Below are positions 9,131-17,281 of a stretch of DNA of 34,404 bases, piece after piece. Below the pieces are notes generated by a model. The model made no database searches. It was not told the DNA's origin and was given only the letters and a program-made list of their open reading frames with translations. A program made the translations under genes and the position numbers. Source of the stretch: Planctomycetota bacterium (GTDB lineage: Bacteria; Planctomycetota; Planctomycetia; Pirellulales; PLA5). Location: contig QEVJ01000065.1 of NCBI GenBank assembly GCA_003576845.1, forward strand, positions 1 to 34,404, given 5' to 3'. Each line of letters begins with the position of its first letter. Positions within the stretch are counted from its first letter, which is position 1.

Positions 9131-11077
9131 ATGCAAAGCAAGGAAGCGACTTTCCCATCGTCTCGGCAGCGCGTCGCCGCAGCCTCGTTCTTGTTCGCCG
9201 CCGCGCTGCTGGCGGTCGGCGCCTCTGGCTGCCGGTCGCTTCTCGGCCACAATTCCGAACTATCGCGCCAATCCGAACTTCTCAAATCGCTCGACAGCGC
9301 TTCGGCCGAGGTCCGCGTCGCCGCGCTCGAAGATTTGCGGAAGCTCGAAATCGGCACGCTTCCCGCCGCCGTCGAGACCCTCGTCCAAGACGCCGACCCC
9401 CGCGTCCGCCGCGCCGCGGTTGCCGCGATCGCCGCTCGCCATCATCCCAACGCCCACGACTTGCTGCTCACGGCCCTCGACGATCCCGACGTGCAAGTCC
9501 GCCTCGCGGCCGTCGCCGGCTTGGGCGAAACGTCCGATGCCAAATCGCGCCAAGCCCTCGAACATATCCTCCGCGGCGACACCGAAACGATGCGCTCCGC
9601 CGCCGTCGCCGCGCTGGCTGCCCAAGGCGCCTTCGACGCCGTCCAAAGCGTCGCCAACGACAAGTCCTGGCGCGTCCGCACCGCCGTCGCCGCATCGCTC
9701 GCCCGCGATGCTTCCGCCGACGCCGCCGAAATCGCGCTCCGCATGGTCGCCGACCGCAGCGCGCAGGTGCAACAGCAAGCCGTCGAAGCGGTGGCGAATT
9801 GGCCGCTCGAACTTGCCGGCCCCGTGCTGCTCGCCGCCGCCGCCAGCCCCGCGTACATGACGAGCAAAACCGCGATCGAACAACTCCGCGAGCGCTGGCC
9901 CGCGGCCGCCGACTTGCCCGCCGAGCCTCCGCGCGGCCTCGCGCCTGGCCAGCTCGCGGCATGGTACGCCGAGCGCGGCGGCCACGTCGCGGAGCTCCGC
10001 GACCGCTGGATCGTCGAATACGGCGACCGCCTGCTGCGCGCCGCGGACCACGCCGCCCGCGAGGCCATCGCCAAAGCCGCAACGCCCGAAGCCCTCGCCC
10101 AGGCCGACAAGCTCGTCCAGGCCCTGGCGGCCGCCGGTCAAACAGCCGAGCAAGTCAAACCGACGCTCGACGCGCTCCGGGCGATGGGCGGCGACTTGCT
10201 CGCCGTTGCCGACGCCTGGTCGCGCGAGCAACCACCCAAAGCCATTCCCGAGGCGGTGTTCAAGGAAGTCCTCCCGGCCGTCGCGCCCACGATCGCGACG
10301 ATCAACGAGCTTGCCTCGACCGACGTCGCCGTCCGCCGCCGTATAGCGGGCAGATTAGCAGAGCAAGCCGCGCAACAAGCCCTCTCGCCCGCCGCCATCG
10401 CTCGCCTGGCGATGCTCGCCGAAAAAGAACAAGACCCGATCGTGTGGCAGAACGTGCTGCGCGCTATCGCGGAACCGGACGCGGGCGGCGTCGCACCGCC
10501 CGCTCGCCAACTGGTCGTGCTCGCCTTGAGCCATCCCACTCCGGAAGTCCGCCGCCGCGCATGCGAAACGCTCGCAGCCTGGCGCGATCCCCGGCTCCTT
10601 TCGCTGCTCGCCGCGTCGCTTTCCGACGACAATGCATCGGTCGTTGCCGCGGCCGCCAAAGCGTTTGCCTCGCTTGGCGTGGGCGACGATCCGCGGCCGC
10701 TGGTGCCGCTCTTGTCGCACGGCGACCGCACGTTGCGCCTCGCCGCGGCCGAGGCGCTCGCCCGAAGCCGCTATCGCGAAGGCGTCGACGCGCTCGAACG
10801 CCTCGCCCTCGAGGCCGACGCCAACATCCGCCGCCAGGCCGCGCTCGCCATGGGCCGCACCCGCGACGCCAACTTCACGCCGCGGTTGATCCAACTCCTC
10901 GACGACCGCTCCCCGGTTCAGCAAGCGGCCCTCGAAAGCCTGCACACGATCCACGGCCGCAACATCGGCCGCGAGACCAATGGCGCGGCCAGCAGCATCG
11001 CCGATCGAGTCACCCGCTGGAAAGAATGGCACGCAGCGCAGGTTTCCGCGCAGCGAACGCCGACGACCGTGCGATAA
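9131..11077 (+). CDS. HEAT-repeat lipoprotein
   Basis: 648 aa. A lipoprotein signal (LLAVGASGC, Cys34) anchors a protein built almost wholly of HEAT/PBS-lyase-like repeats. Clear units include VRVAALEDLRKLE, VRRAAVAAIAAR, VQVRLAAVAGLGE, VRTAVAASLARD near the N-terminus and VRRRACETLAAW, LRLAAAEALARS, IRRQAALAMGRT near the C-terminus; the central part is more divergent. The ATG at 9131 follows AAAGGAC at 8-13 nt and lies just before the signal peptide. An in-frame upstream start inside the preceding gene was not used. HEAT lipoproteins are abundant in planctomycetes and probably mediate protein-protein contacts; the partner is unknown. Confidence 0.88.
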   Translation: MQSKEATFPSSRQRVAAASFLFAAALLAVGASGCRSLLGHNSELSRQSELLKSLDSASAEVRVAALEDLRKLEIGTLPAAVETLVQDADPRVRRAAVAAIAARHHPNAHDLLLTALDDPDVQVRLAAVAGLGETSDAKSRQALEHILRGDTETMRSAAVAALAAQGAFDAVQSVANDKSWRVRTAVAASLARDASADAAEIALRMVADRSAQVQQQAVEAVANWPLELAGPVLLAAAASPAYMTSKTAIEQLRERWPAAADLPAEPPRGLAPGQLAAWYAERGGHVAELRDRWIVEYGDRLLRAADHAAREAIAKAATPEALAQADKLVQALAAAGQTAEQVKPTLDALRAMGGDLLAVADAWSREQPPKAIPEAVFKEVLPAVAPTIATINELASTDVAVRRRIAGRLAEQAAQQALSPAAIARLAMLAEKEQDPIVWQNVLRAIAEPDAGGVAPPARQLVVLALSHPTPEVRRRACETLAAWRDPRLLSLLAASLSDDNASVVAAAAKAFASLGVGDDPRPLVPLLSHGDRTLRLAAAEALARSRYREGVDALERLALEADANIRRQAALAMGRTRDANFTPRLIQLLDDRSPVQQAALESLHTIHGRNIGRETNGAASSIADRVTRWKEWHAAQVSAQRTPTTVR

Positions 11078-11103
11078 CCGGAGACCGCAGGACGCGTGCC
11101 CAG

Positions 11104-11199
11104 AGAATGGTGAATGGTGGATTGTGAATTCCAAGGGGTGAGTGTCGTCTTGGGAGCGTCGTTCACCATTCACCATTCACCACTTTCTATTCACCATTC
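11104..11199. repeat. Inverted repeat of TTCACCATTCACCATT type
   Basis: Left arm 11104-11128 (GAATGGTGAATGGTGG...) and right arm 11162-11199 (TTCACCATTCACCATTCACC...). It lies between the convergent ends of the HEAT lipoprotein gene and the DUF6580 gene and could act as a bidirectional terminator. Confidence 0.75.
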
Positions 11200-11210
11200 A
11201 ACGAACGGCG

Positions 11211-11774
11211 TCAACCTTCATTGCCCGGCAGCACCAAAGCCGGCTCGAACCGCCGCCCTTCCACCCATCGCATCGCGACGACATAGGCGCCGAATACTCC
11301 GACGGTGTAAACCACGTCGCCCGCAAGCGTCCCGCGGAAGAACGGAACGCCCGCCGCATAGCACGCGAGCAGCCCGTCCCAAGTCGGTTCGTACTGCTTC
11401 AATAGCGCCCAATGGGCGAAGTTCGTCGTGAGATAAAAGGCGACGGCCGGCGTGCCGCAGAGCGCCGCAAACCGTCCCAACGACCGCCGCTCGCCCAACC
11501 ATCGCCCCAACACGGCCGGCACGCAATACGCCGCATACACCGCCGCCATCATGCCCGGGCTTTGGTAGTCGGGCAAAAGCAGATTGCTCACGGCGAGCGT
11601 CGCAAACGTGGCCAGCAGCGACACGGCCACGCTGCGAAAATAAAACGCCGCGAAACCGGCCACCGCGGCGACGGGCGTAAAGTTCCAATCCGGCTGCAAC
11701 CAACGCCCCACGACGCCAAACGCCACCAGCGCCGAAAACAAAATGAACGATTGAAGGCTATTTTCGCGTTTCAC
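11211..11774 (-). CDS. DUF6580-family membrane transport protein
   Basis: 187 aa, very hydrophobic, with about five or six membrane helices. Family hallmarks seen are WNFTPVAAVAGFAAF near the N-terminus, then LLLPDYQSP, NFAHWALL and GLLACYAAGVPFFRGTLAGD. The family is described as putative transport proteins and resembles ECF transporter substrate-binding (S) subunits. The GTG at 11774 has CAGGA 8-10 nt upstream and gives the expected start KRENSLQSF; another GTG at 11822 has no such site. It lies 200 bp downstream of a DUF4430 lipoprotein on the same strand, which fits a capture protein plus membrane carrier. No ECF ATPase or T subunit is nearby. Substrate unknown; cobalamin is a reasonable guess. 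Confidence 0.8.
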   Translation of the reverse strand: MKRENSLQSFILFSALVAFGVVGRWLQPDWNFTPVAAVAGFAAFYFRSVAVSLLATFATLAVSNLLLPDYQSPGMMAAVYAAYCVPAVLGRWLGERRSLGRFAALCGTPAVAFYLTTNFAHWALLKQYEPTWDGLLACYAAGVPFFRGTLAGDVVYTVGVFGAYVVAMRWVEGRRFEPALVLPGNEG

Positions 11775-11937
11775 GGTTCGTCCTGCGTGTTCGTATTCGT
11801 GACCTAACCGCCCGAAGCCCACACCTGTAGGTCAGGCCAAGCGGCAAACAACTTTCCCTTATCGAAAGCCTCAACCCGCGCCGGCCTGACGCTTCGCTAA
11901 GGCCCTCAACGGTCTCCCGGCCGCCCCGTACTGCGAC

Positions 11938-11963
11938 TGGGCACGGTCTCCCGACCGTGCCCA
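11938..11963. repeat. Perfect hairpin repeat (GGGCACGGTCTCCCGACC type)
   Basis: 11-bp perfect stem TGGGCACGGTC / GACCGTGCCCA, loop TCCC. It lies 11 bp past the stop of the DUF4430 gene and may act in termination or mRNA 3'-end protection. A further inverted pair GTCAGGCC/GGCCTGAC flanks the left side (11831-11838, 11883-11890). Confidence 0.75.
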
Positions 11964-11974
11964 AGTTTACAAGT

Positions 11975-12451
11975 TTACTCGTACTTCCCGAACTTCCACA
12001 AGATAACGTCGTCGGGCCGAACTTCGTAGACCCCACAGCTTTTCTCGGCGAGCGCGCCGTTCACACGATAAATCCAGTTCCGCCCCTCGCCGCCGCCCTC
12101 ATTGGCCACCCCGTCAACCGCCGTGACCATCGCCATGTCGCCGCTCCCCTTGCTCGAATACCGAACGCCCCGCGCCCGCCGCGACGCCGCGTCGAGCGCG
12201 TCCAGCACGGTCATCCCCTCGCGCCAGGCGAGACGATAGTGCTTCTCCAGTCCATCGTCGAAGTCGATGACCAACTTCACCGCCGACCCAGTCGGCTTCT
12301 CCGCCGGCATGGCATCGCCATCGCGCGGTTCGACGCCCGGCGGCATACACCCGACAAGCATCAATAGCGCGGTGCCGAGTAACCATCGCCATCCCGCCGT
12401 TTCTCGCGTTCGTACGACGACGCTCCGAATCTCGCTCGCATTCCGCCTCAT
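11975..12451 (-). CDS. DUF4430 (transcobalamin C-terminal-like) lipoprotein
   Basis: 158 aa. A lipoprotein signal (LLMLVGC, Cys35) is followed by a DUF4430 domain: TVLDALDAAS (81-90), VRYSSKGSGDMAMV, NWIYRVNG (125-132) and VYEVRPDDVILWKFG near the C-terminus. The domain is homologous to the C-terminal domain of eukaryotic transcobalamin and intrinsic factor, and in other bacteria such proteins are often encoded beside ECF transport components. The ATG at 12451 has GGGGAG about 14 nt upstream. An earlier in-frame ATG at 12517 would translate an intergenic repeat and is less likely. Paired here with the DUF6580 membrane protein. Confidence 0.85.
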   Translation of the reverse strand: MRRNASEIRSVVVRTRETAGWRWLLGTALLMLVGCMPPGVEPRDGDAMPAEKPTGSAVKLVIDFDDGLEKHYRLAWREGMTVLDALDAASRRARGVRYSSKGSGDMAMVTAVDGVANEGGGEGRNWIYRVNGALAEKSCGVYEVRPDDVILWKFGKYE

Positions 12452-12491
12452 GCCAACACCAACTCCCCACGGACGCACACATGCCGTGACG

Positions 12492-12532
12492 TTCATTTTG
12501 CATTCTTCATTCTGCATTCTTCATTTTGCCTT
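12492..12532. repeat. TTCATTTTGCATTCTTCATT-type repeat at a gene junction
   Basis: Direct alternation of TTTTGCATTC and TTCATTCTGC units. It provides the last codons (GKMKNAE) and stop of the enolase-superfamily gene ending at 12507. The family recurs as an inverted repeat at 27528-27636. Confidence 0.8.
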
Positions 12533-13883
12533 GCGAATACCCCAGCCCCGGCTCAACCAGCACCGACGTATCGAGCGTCCCGTCGGTAATCCGGAACATG
12601 CCGGGATACTTCTCGCTCCAACCGACGTTTCCCGCCGGGCAATACTGCCGCGCATTTCCCTCGATCGCCGCGACCGTCGGAATCCGTGCCGCCAGCGACG
12701 CCGAGTGCAGAAACGACAATCCCGGACACGTCAGGTCCTGTACGCACAGAAACATCCCAAACTTCTGCGCCGCCGCGCCCATGAGCAGCGCGTCGCTGTG
12801 TCCCTTGCACGCCTTGAGCGCCACGCCGCTATACCCCAACTCGCGGGCAAGAATCAGGCTCTCCAGGTCGACCAGCGATTCGTCGATCACCACCGGCTTG
12901 ATCACCGCCGCCCTGTGCATCTTGTTCTCGGGATGCACCGCCAGATCGCGATGCGTCGGCTGCTCGATGTATTGCACTCGCGCAAGCGCCGCCGGAGCAC
13001 GATCGCGCAAATGTCCGAGAAAGTCGAGCACGTAATCGACGCTCGCACACTTCTCGTTGAAATCGAGCGAGTAATGCCACCCCGGGCATCCGCGCTTGGC
13101 TTGTGCCTCCGCCGTGACCTGCTCGACCGCGGCCACGCGGGCAACGTCCCACGCCAGATCGTCGCCGTTGAGCTTGATTTTCAGATGCGTGAGTCCGTCC
13201 TGAGCGATCCACTCGCCGAGCGTCTCGGGCAAGCCGTCGCCCACGGGCATCGCCACGTCGGCCGCCGTCAGCGGATCGAGCGCCCCGACGAGGTGATAGA
13301 GCGGCAGCCGCGGTTTCGGCTCGCGGAGCGTGTAGCGGTCCAGATACTCCCCGGCAAAATCCTCCGTCAAATACGCGGACAGGTCGCGATTGCAGTATTC
13401 CTTGCCGAGCAAGTTGTAGCTGTTCACCCCGAGCGCTTTGCCATACGCATCGTGAATCGCCGCATGGAGCGGGCTCGCCGCCACGAGCTGCGCCAGCCGC
13501 GGAATCGGTTCCGCCAGCTTGCGGCCCTCGGCAATGTGCGCCGCCAGAGCGGGATATGCCTGCGAAAGCTCGTGGGCGATTTCGAGCGGATGTCCCCAGC
13601 CGCGATATTCGGCCGCCATCAGCGTCGACTGCTGACAAAAGATCAGCATCGACTCGAGCGTTTCCGCGTCGCCGACGACCTGCGACGGCCACGCCCAAGT
13701 CGATCCCATCGGCATCGAACCCGTACCCTTGCCCGTGCGGCCGTCGCGCGTTTTCACCGTCACCGACACGTCGACGATCGTCGCCACGCGCACCACGCGG
13801 CCGCCGAACTTGATCGGCGTGCGATACGCCAGCGGCTGCTGCGAGCCGGAGATTTCGACGATCCGAACGTCGGTGGACTTCAT
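12507..13883 (-). CDS. Enolase-superfamily (mandelate racemase/MLE-like) enzyme
   Basis: 458 aa. It shows the superfamily barrel: a KxK acid-base motif LKIKLNGD (K235, K237), metal ligands at D274 in SLDFNEK, E307 in YIEQPT and D334 in VIDES, and a second possible base K357 in ALKACKGH. These enzymes abstract the proton alpha to a carboxylate; members act as racemases, cycloisomerases or sugar-acid dehydratases. It is longer than the usual 370-400 aa, with an extended capping region. The ATG at 13883 overlaps the stop of the upstream methyltransferase (ATGA), so translation is coupled. The last residues are encoded by an intergenic repeat. Substrate cannot be told from sequence; a sugar-acid dehydratase would fit the pentose-type genes at 18.4-20.9 kb. 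Confidence 0.88.
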   Translation of the reverse strand: MKSTDVRIVEISGSQQPLAYRTPIKFGGRVVRVATIVDVSVTVKTRDGRTGKGTGSMPMGSTWAWPSQVVGDAETLESMLIFCQQSTLMAAEYRGWGHPLEIAHELSQAYPALAAHIAEGRKLAEPIPRLAQLVAASPLHAAIHDAYGKALGVNSYNLLGKEYCNRDLSAYLTEDFAGEYLDRYTLREPKPRLPLYHLVGALDPLTAADVAMPVGDGLPETLGEWIAQDGLTHLKIKLNGDDLAWDVARVAAVEQVTAEAQAKRGCPGWHYSLDFNEKCASVDYVLDFLGHLRDRAPAALARVQYIEQPTHRDLAVHPENKMHRAAVIKPVVIDESLVDLESLILARELGYSGVALKACKGHSDALLMGAAAQKFGMFLCVQDLTCPGLSFLHSASLAARIPTVAAIEGNARQYCPAGNVGWSEKYPGMFRITDGTLDTSVLVEPGLGYSQGKMKNAE

Positions 13884-14737
13884 GGAGCAGGGGTCAGGGG
13901 TGAGGGACAAGAAGTCGGCGATTTTTCTTTTTCACCGGCCTCGTCCGCGTCGTCGCGGGTGAAAAACATCAAATGCTGCCACGGCAGTTTGTCGTATTCG
14001 GCGACCAGCTTGAAGCCATTCGGCGGAAACTCCGTAAGAATCTGCTTCTTGCTCATCTTATGCTCCGGCTTGATCGGCACGCGAAGGTCCTCCTCGCGAA
14101 ATTCGACGAGCGCGATCCGCCCATCCTTCTTGAGCGCCCGTCGCATCGCCCGCAGCATGTGCTCGGGGTGCGAAAACTCGTGGTACACGTCGACCAGCAG
14201 AATCAAGTCGAGCGAGTTGTCTTCCAGCTTCGGGTCGTGCGGCAGTGAGAGCATCGTTTTGATGTTCTCGACCTTCGCTTCCTTCGCCCGCGCTTCGAGC
14301 AACGCCAGCATTTCGCGCTGAATGTCCACCGCCACGACGCGGCCTTTCTTGCCGACCAACTCGGAGAGCATGAGGGCGTGATACCCGTTGCCGCAGCCGA
14401 GGTCGCAGACCACCTGTCCCGGCTTCACGCCCAATGCCGCGATCATTTCGCTCGCCCGCTCCTCCCGCTCGCGCTCGTCGCGGATGAGCCACGGCGCGCC
14501 GGTGAAGTGCATCGTCCGCGCGATCTCCCGCCCTTTGTAGTGCGTCAGCGGGGGCGGAACTTTTTCGTTTTCGCGATCGTCGGTCGTATCGGCCGCTTTG
14601 CCCTTTGCGGCGGGAGTTCCGTCGGCTCGCGGCGATTGTGCACGAGCCGGTGGAGTCGCCGCCCACAGCATCGAGGCAAGCGCAATCGCCCCAGCGCAAC
14701 GGCGAAAGCCCGAGGACTTGAGTTGCAGGAACGTCAT
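13880..14737 (-). CDS. Exported class I SAM-dependent methyltransferase
   Basis: 285 aa. Residues 1-33 form a signal peptide (LASMLWAATPPARA|Q). A Rossmann methyltransferase domain follows: motif I VVCDLGCGNGYHAL (about 109-122), acidic motif II end VVAVDIQREML, and LDLILLVDVYHEFSHPEHML. The fold resembles the UbiE/Methyltransf_11 group. Export of a SAM enzyme is odd because SAM is not known in the periplasm; planctomycete genomes do seem to carry such proteins. The C-terminal PSPLTPAP and stop come from a GGGGTCAGGGGTGAGGGA repeat. The stop overlaps the next start by 4 bp. The start ATG at 14737 has only a weak ribosome site. Confidence 0.86.
   Translation of the reverse strand: MTFLQLKSSGFRRCAGAIALASMLWAATPPARAQSPRADGTPAAKGKAADTTDDRENEKVPPPLTHYKGREIARTMHFTGAPWLIRDEREREERASEMIAALGVKPGQVVCDLGCGNGYHALMLSELVGKKGRVVAVDIQREMLALLEARAKEAKVENIKTMLSLPHDPKLEDNSLDLILLVDVYHEFSHPEHMLRAMRRALKKDGRIALVEFREEDLRVPIKPEHKMSKKQILTEFPPNGFKLVAEYDKLPWQHLMFFTRDDADEAGEKEKSPTSCPSPLTPAP
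13884..13910. repeat. GGGGTCAGGGGTGAGGGA low-complexity repeat
   Basis: Short G-rich quasi-repeat lying within the last codons of the methyltransferase gene, where it encodes SPLTPAP. It resembles the low-complexity arms seen in the other intergenic repeats. Confidence 0.45.
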
Positions 14738-14915
14738 GGCGGCGTCTCGTAGTCGCGGCCGGCAAAGTAGACCGCGCGATTATACCCCATTGCGACGCCG
14801 CCCACAGAACCCGGTGGAAATCGCCGCTTCGCCAAGGTACGCTTGAGGGACATTTCTCGCCGCAACCGGGTGCGGCGCGTCCCCCGACCGGCACGGCCCG
14901 CGCAGGCGGTTCCTC

Positions 14916-16937
14916 ATGCGGCCGTTTTGTATTCGACAACCTGCCTTGGCGATCGCGTTCGCGCTTTGCGCGTCGGCGGCGGTCCAGGGCGCTTCGCCGG
15001 ACGCGGTCGAACGTTTCGTTGCCGCCGTGCCGACGACGGTCCATAGCTTTTCGCCCGACCAGGCGGACCAGCTCGCCGCGCTCGCAAAGCAAGCCGACGA
15101 CTGGTTTGCCGACGCGACGAACCTTCCGCCGGCGGCCACGAACGCCCAGCGTCTCGCGGTGGCCGAGCGATTGGTCGCGGCAATGAGTAAGCTCGACGGG
15201 ACAAGGGTCCGCGCACTCGACCTACGAAAGCAATTTGCGGCGCTTCCCGGGGATACGAATCGCCAACCGCGGCTCGTCGGCTACGTCGCCACGCTGAACG
15301 TCATCGTCGACTTGCTCGCGCGGGCGAACTATACGTCGCTTTCCGCCCTCGACGAGGTCGGCTTCGAGTTGGCCGCCGACCCGCCGGCCTTCGACAAGTT
15401 GTGCCGGACACTGACGGACGCCAAGAACCAGATCGGGGCCGTCGCCCTTGCGCCGCTCCTCGTCGAGCGGCGCGAACGAACCGCGCCGCAGCGATACCTG
15501 CTGACTCCCGAGCAACAATTGTCGCTGTTGCGGTTGATTTCGACGGCGACACCCGCCGAGGCCTTGGGCGATGTCGCCGATCTGGTGCGAGCGCCCGACG
15601 TTCCGGCGTTTGTGTCCGTGGTCGCCGCCGAGACGATTCGCCGCGTGGGGCTGCCGCAAGACGCGATGCCCGACGGCGACCCCACGTTGCCCAAGCCGCG
15701 CATCACGGCCGGCGAATTGCACTCGATTTTGAGCCGGCTTGACGCATCGTCGCTCGACGACAAGCGGGCCCCGCTCTTCAAGGACCTGCTCGCCTGGCTC
15801 GACTTGCGGCGAAAGCGCGGCATCGTCGGCGAAGAGCCACTCGTCCTCGAAGGCCGCGCAATTCGGCCCGGCGATTGGATGCTGATGCGCAATCCATCGC
15901 CGTACAATCTGTTTTCCGACCTCGCCCCCGGGTTGTTCACGCACGTGGGCGTGGTCGCGGCGACGACGCCGTCCGACGGTATTCGCCGCATCGTGGTGGT
16001 CGATTTGCCTGAGCGCGGCACGCGACTTCCAGCCACGCCCGTCGACACGTTCGTCAAGCGGACGCTGAACTATGCGTTCCTGCGGCATGAAGAGCCAACC
16101 GTCGCCGCACGGATGGCGAGCGTCGCGTCGTCGATCGTCGGCAGCCCTTCGCAATTCGACCTCAACTTTCGCATCGACCGCGTCGACCGCTTGCGCGGAA
16201 AACCGCTCGCCGGCCAGACGATCACCACGTACTGCGCCGGCCTGTTGTGGCTGTGCGCCCAAGAGACGGGACGCCCGCGCTCCGAATTCTTCCCCATACC
16301 CGAGAAATCCGCGGGCGGCCGCACGAGCGAGAATCTGGCGAAGCTCGGCATCTCGATCGGCGACGATTTCGTTTCTCCCACCGGCCCGCTGTTCTCGCCG
16401 CGGATGACCGTTGCCGCTTGGCGCACGCCGATGTATTTGCCGCAGCGCGAAATCGAACAAGCCGTGTTCGATCATTTCGCCCGCGGGCTTCGCGAACAGG
16501 AACTCTCGCCATCGCTCGACCAATACCAGTCCTTGCGGCTCAAGCTGGCCGAAGCGGCGAAGTCGAACGATTTGCTTGCGAAGGCCCTGGCCAAAGCGAA
16601 CGACGTGAGCGAAGAGATGAACCTGGTCTCCGCCGCGAAAGCCGCCGCCGTGGTCGAAACGCTCGACGAAGCGGCCTACGGCGCGAGCGCGGCGTACGGC
16701 CAGGCATTCGACGCCATCGTGGTCGAAGACGACGACCGCCCGCAACTCACGCCGACCCAGCGGCAAGCAATCTCCACGGCGCGCGAAACACACGCCGATC
16801 TCCGGCAGCGATGGCTCGACTATCGCCTCTCCAGCCGCGAACTTCGCCAGGCCCTCGTACGTCACTATATCGCCCAAGGCCAACGACAACTCGACGCGCG
16901 GTTCTTTTCGAACAAGGACCTTGGCAACGGGCGATGA
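14916..16937 (+). CDS. Large exported YiiX-like permuted NlpC/P60 protein
   Basis: 673 aa. A signal peptide (1-25) and a long helical region (about 30-315) are followed by a YiiX/YebB-like permuted papain-fold domain: RPGDWML (about 318), catalytic His in FTHVGVV (H343) and nucleophile Cys in TYCAGLLW (C440), in the His-before-Cys order typical of the permuted group. The remainder (about 480-673) is helical and Ala-rich. Relatives cleave or bind peptides, amides or lipids in the envelope; the substrate here is unknown. The gene is divergent from the methyltransferase with 178 bp between starts. The flanking helical domains make the protein three times larger than plain YiiX proteins. Confidence 0.8.
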   Translation: MRPFCIRQPALAIAFALCASAAVQGASPDAVERFVAAVPTTVHSFSPDQADQLAALAKQADDWFADATNLPPAATNAQRLAVAERLVAAMSKLDGTRVRALDLRKQFAALPGDTNRQPRLVGYVATLNVIVDLLARANYTSLSALDEVGFELAADPPAFDKLCRTLTDAKNQIGAVALAPLLVERRERTAPQRYLLTPEQQLSLLRLISTATPAEALGDVADLVRAPDVPAFVSVVAAETIRRVGLPQDAMPDGDPTLPKPRITAGELHSILSRLDASSLDDKRAPLFKDLLAWLDLRRKRGIVGEEPLVLEGRAIRPGDWMLMRNPSPYNLFSDLAPGLFTHVGVVAATTPSDGIRRIVVVDLPERGTRLPATPVDTFVKRTLNYAFLRHEEPTVAARMASVASSIVGSPSQFDLNFRIDRVDRLRGKPLAGQTITTYCAGLLWLCAQETGRPRSEFFPIPEKSAGGRTSENLAKLGISIGDDFVSPTGPLFSPRMTVAAWRTPMYLPQREIEQAVFDHFARGLREQELSPSLDQYQSLRLKLAEAAKSNDLLAKALAKANDVSEEMNLVSAAKAAAVVETLDEAAYGASAAYGQAFDAIVVEDDDRPQLTPTQRQAISTARETHADLRQRWLDYRLSSRELRQALVRHYIAQGQRQLDARFFSNKDLGNGR

Positions 16938-17012
16938 ATCGCTCGTGGTCGCAGCGGTTTCACGAGCGTCGCCGTACGCTTGCGACGAGTCCCGCGTCGA
17001 CCGTGAGCTTTC

Positions 17013-17102
17013 GGGTGCCACTGCTGGCTTGTCCAGCAGTGCGGATTGCCGTTTGACGTTGTTTCGCGCATCGCACTGTTGGACGAGCCAGCAGTGGCAC
17101 CC
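17013..17102. repeat. Nested inverted repeat (GGGTGCCACTGCTGGC family)
   Basis: Arms 17013-17042 and 17073-17102 are 30-nt inverted copies with two mismatches and a 30-nt centre. Each arm also folds on itself: CACTGCTGG/CCAGCAGTG around CTTGT on the left, and the same with one mismatch on the right. It lies between the YiiX-like gene and tRNA-Leu. Confidence 0.88.
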
Positions 17103-17183
17103 GCCGCGATCACTTTCCGGCGCATTTGCTCGGCTGGCACGCAATTCCCCCGCGGGCTAGAATACCCCTGGCATCCGGACGCC

Positions 17184-17265
17184 GGCCGCTTGGTGGAATT
17201 GGCAGACACGCAAGACTTAGGATCTTGTGCCGAAAGGCGTCGGGGTTCGAGTCCCCGAGCGGCCA
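17184..17265 (+). tRNA. tRNA-Leu (anticodon UAG)
   Basis: Acceptor stem GGCCGCT/AGCGGCC, D-arm with TGGTGGAATTGGCAGACAC, anticodon stem CAAGA/TCTTG around loop CTTAGGA (anticodon TAG), long class II variable arm GTGCCGAAAGGCGT, T-arm CGGGG-TTCGAGT-CCCCG, discriminator A. The CCA end is not encoded. It reads CUA leucine codons (and possibly other CUN). Confidence 0.97.
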
Positions 17266-17281
17266 CTTGGTTTGAGCACCC

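Noticed and set aside
11104..12532. Short repeated units that might suggest a CRISPR array
   Set aside because: Units are contiguous low-complexity variants without regular unique spacers, and no cas genes are present.
12267..14321. 684-codon open frame on the plus strand
   Set aside because: Antisense to the enolase-superfamily and methyltransferase genes; Arg/His-rich translation with no motif, typical of high-GC shadow frames.
15222..17144. 640-codon open frame on the minus strand
   Set aside because: Antisense to the YiiX-like gene, which has a signal peptide and catalytic motifs; the antisense product shows none.
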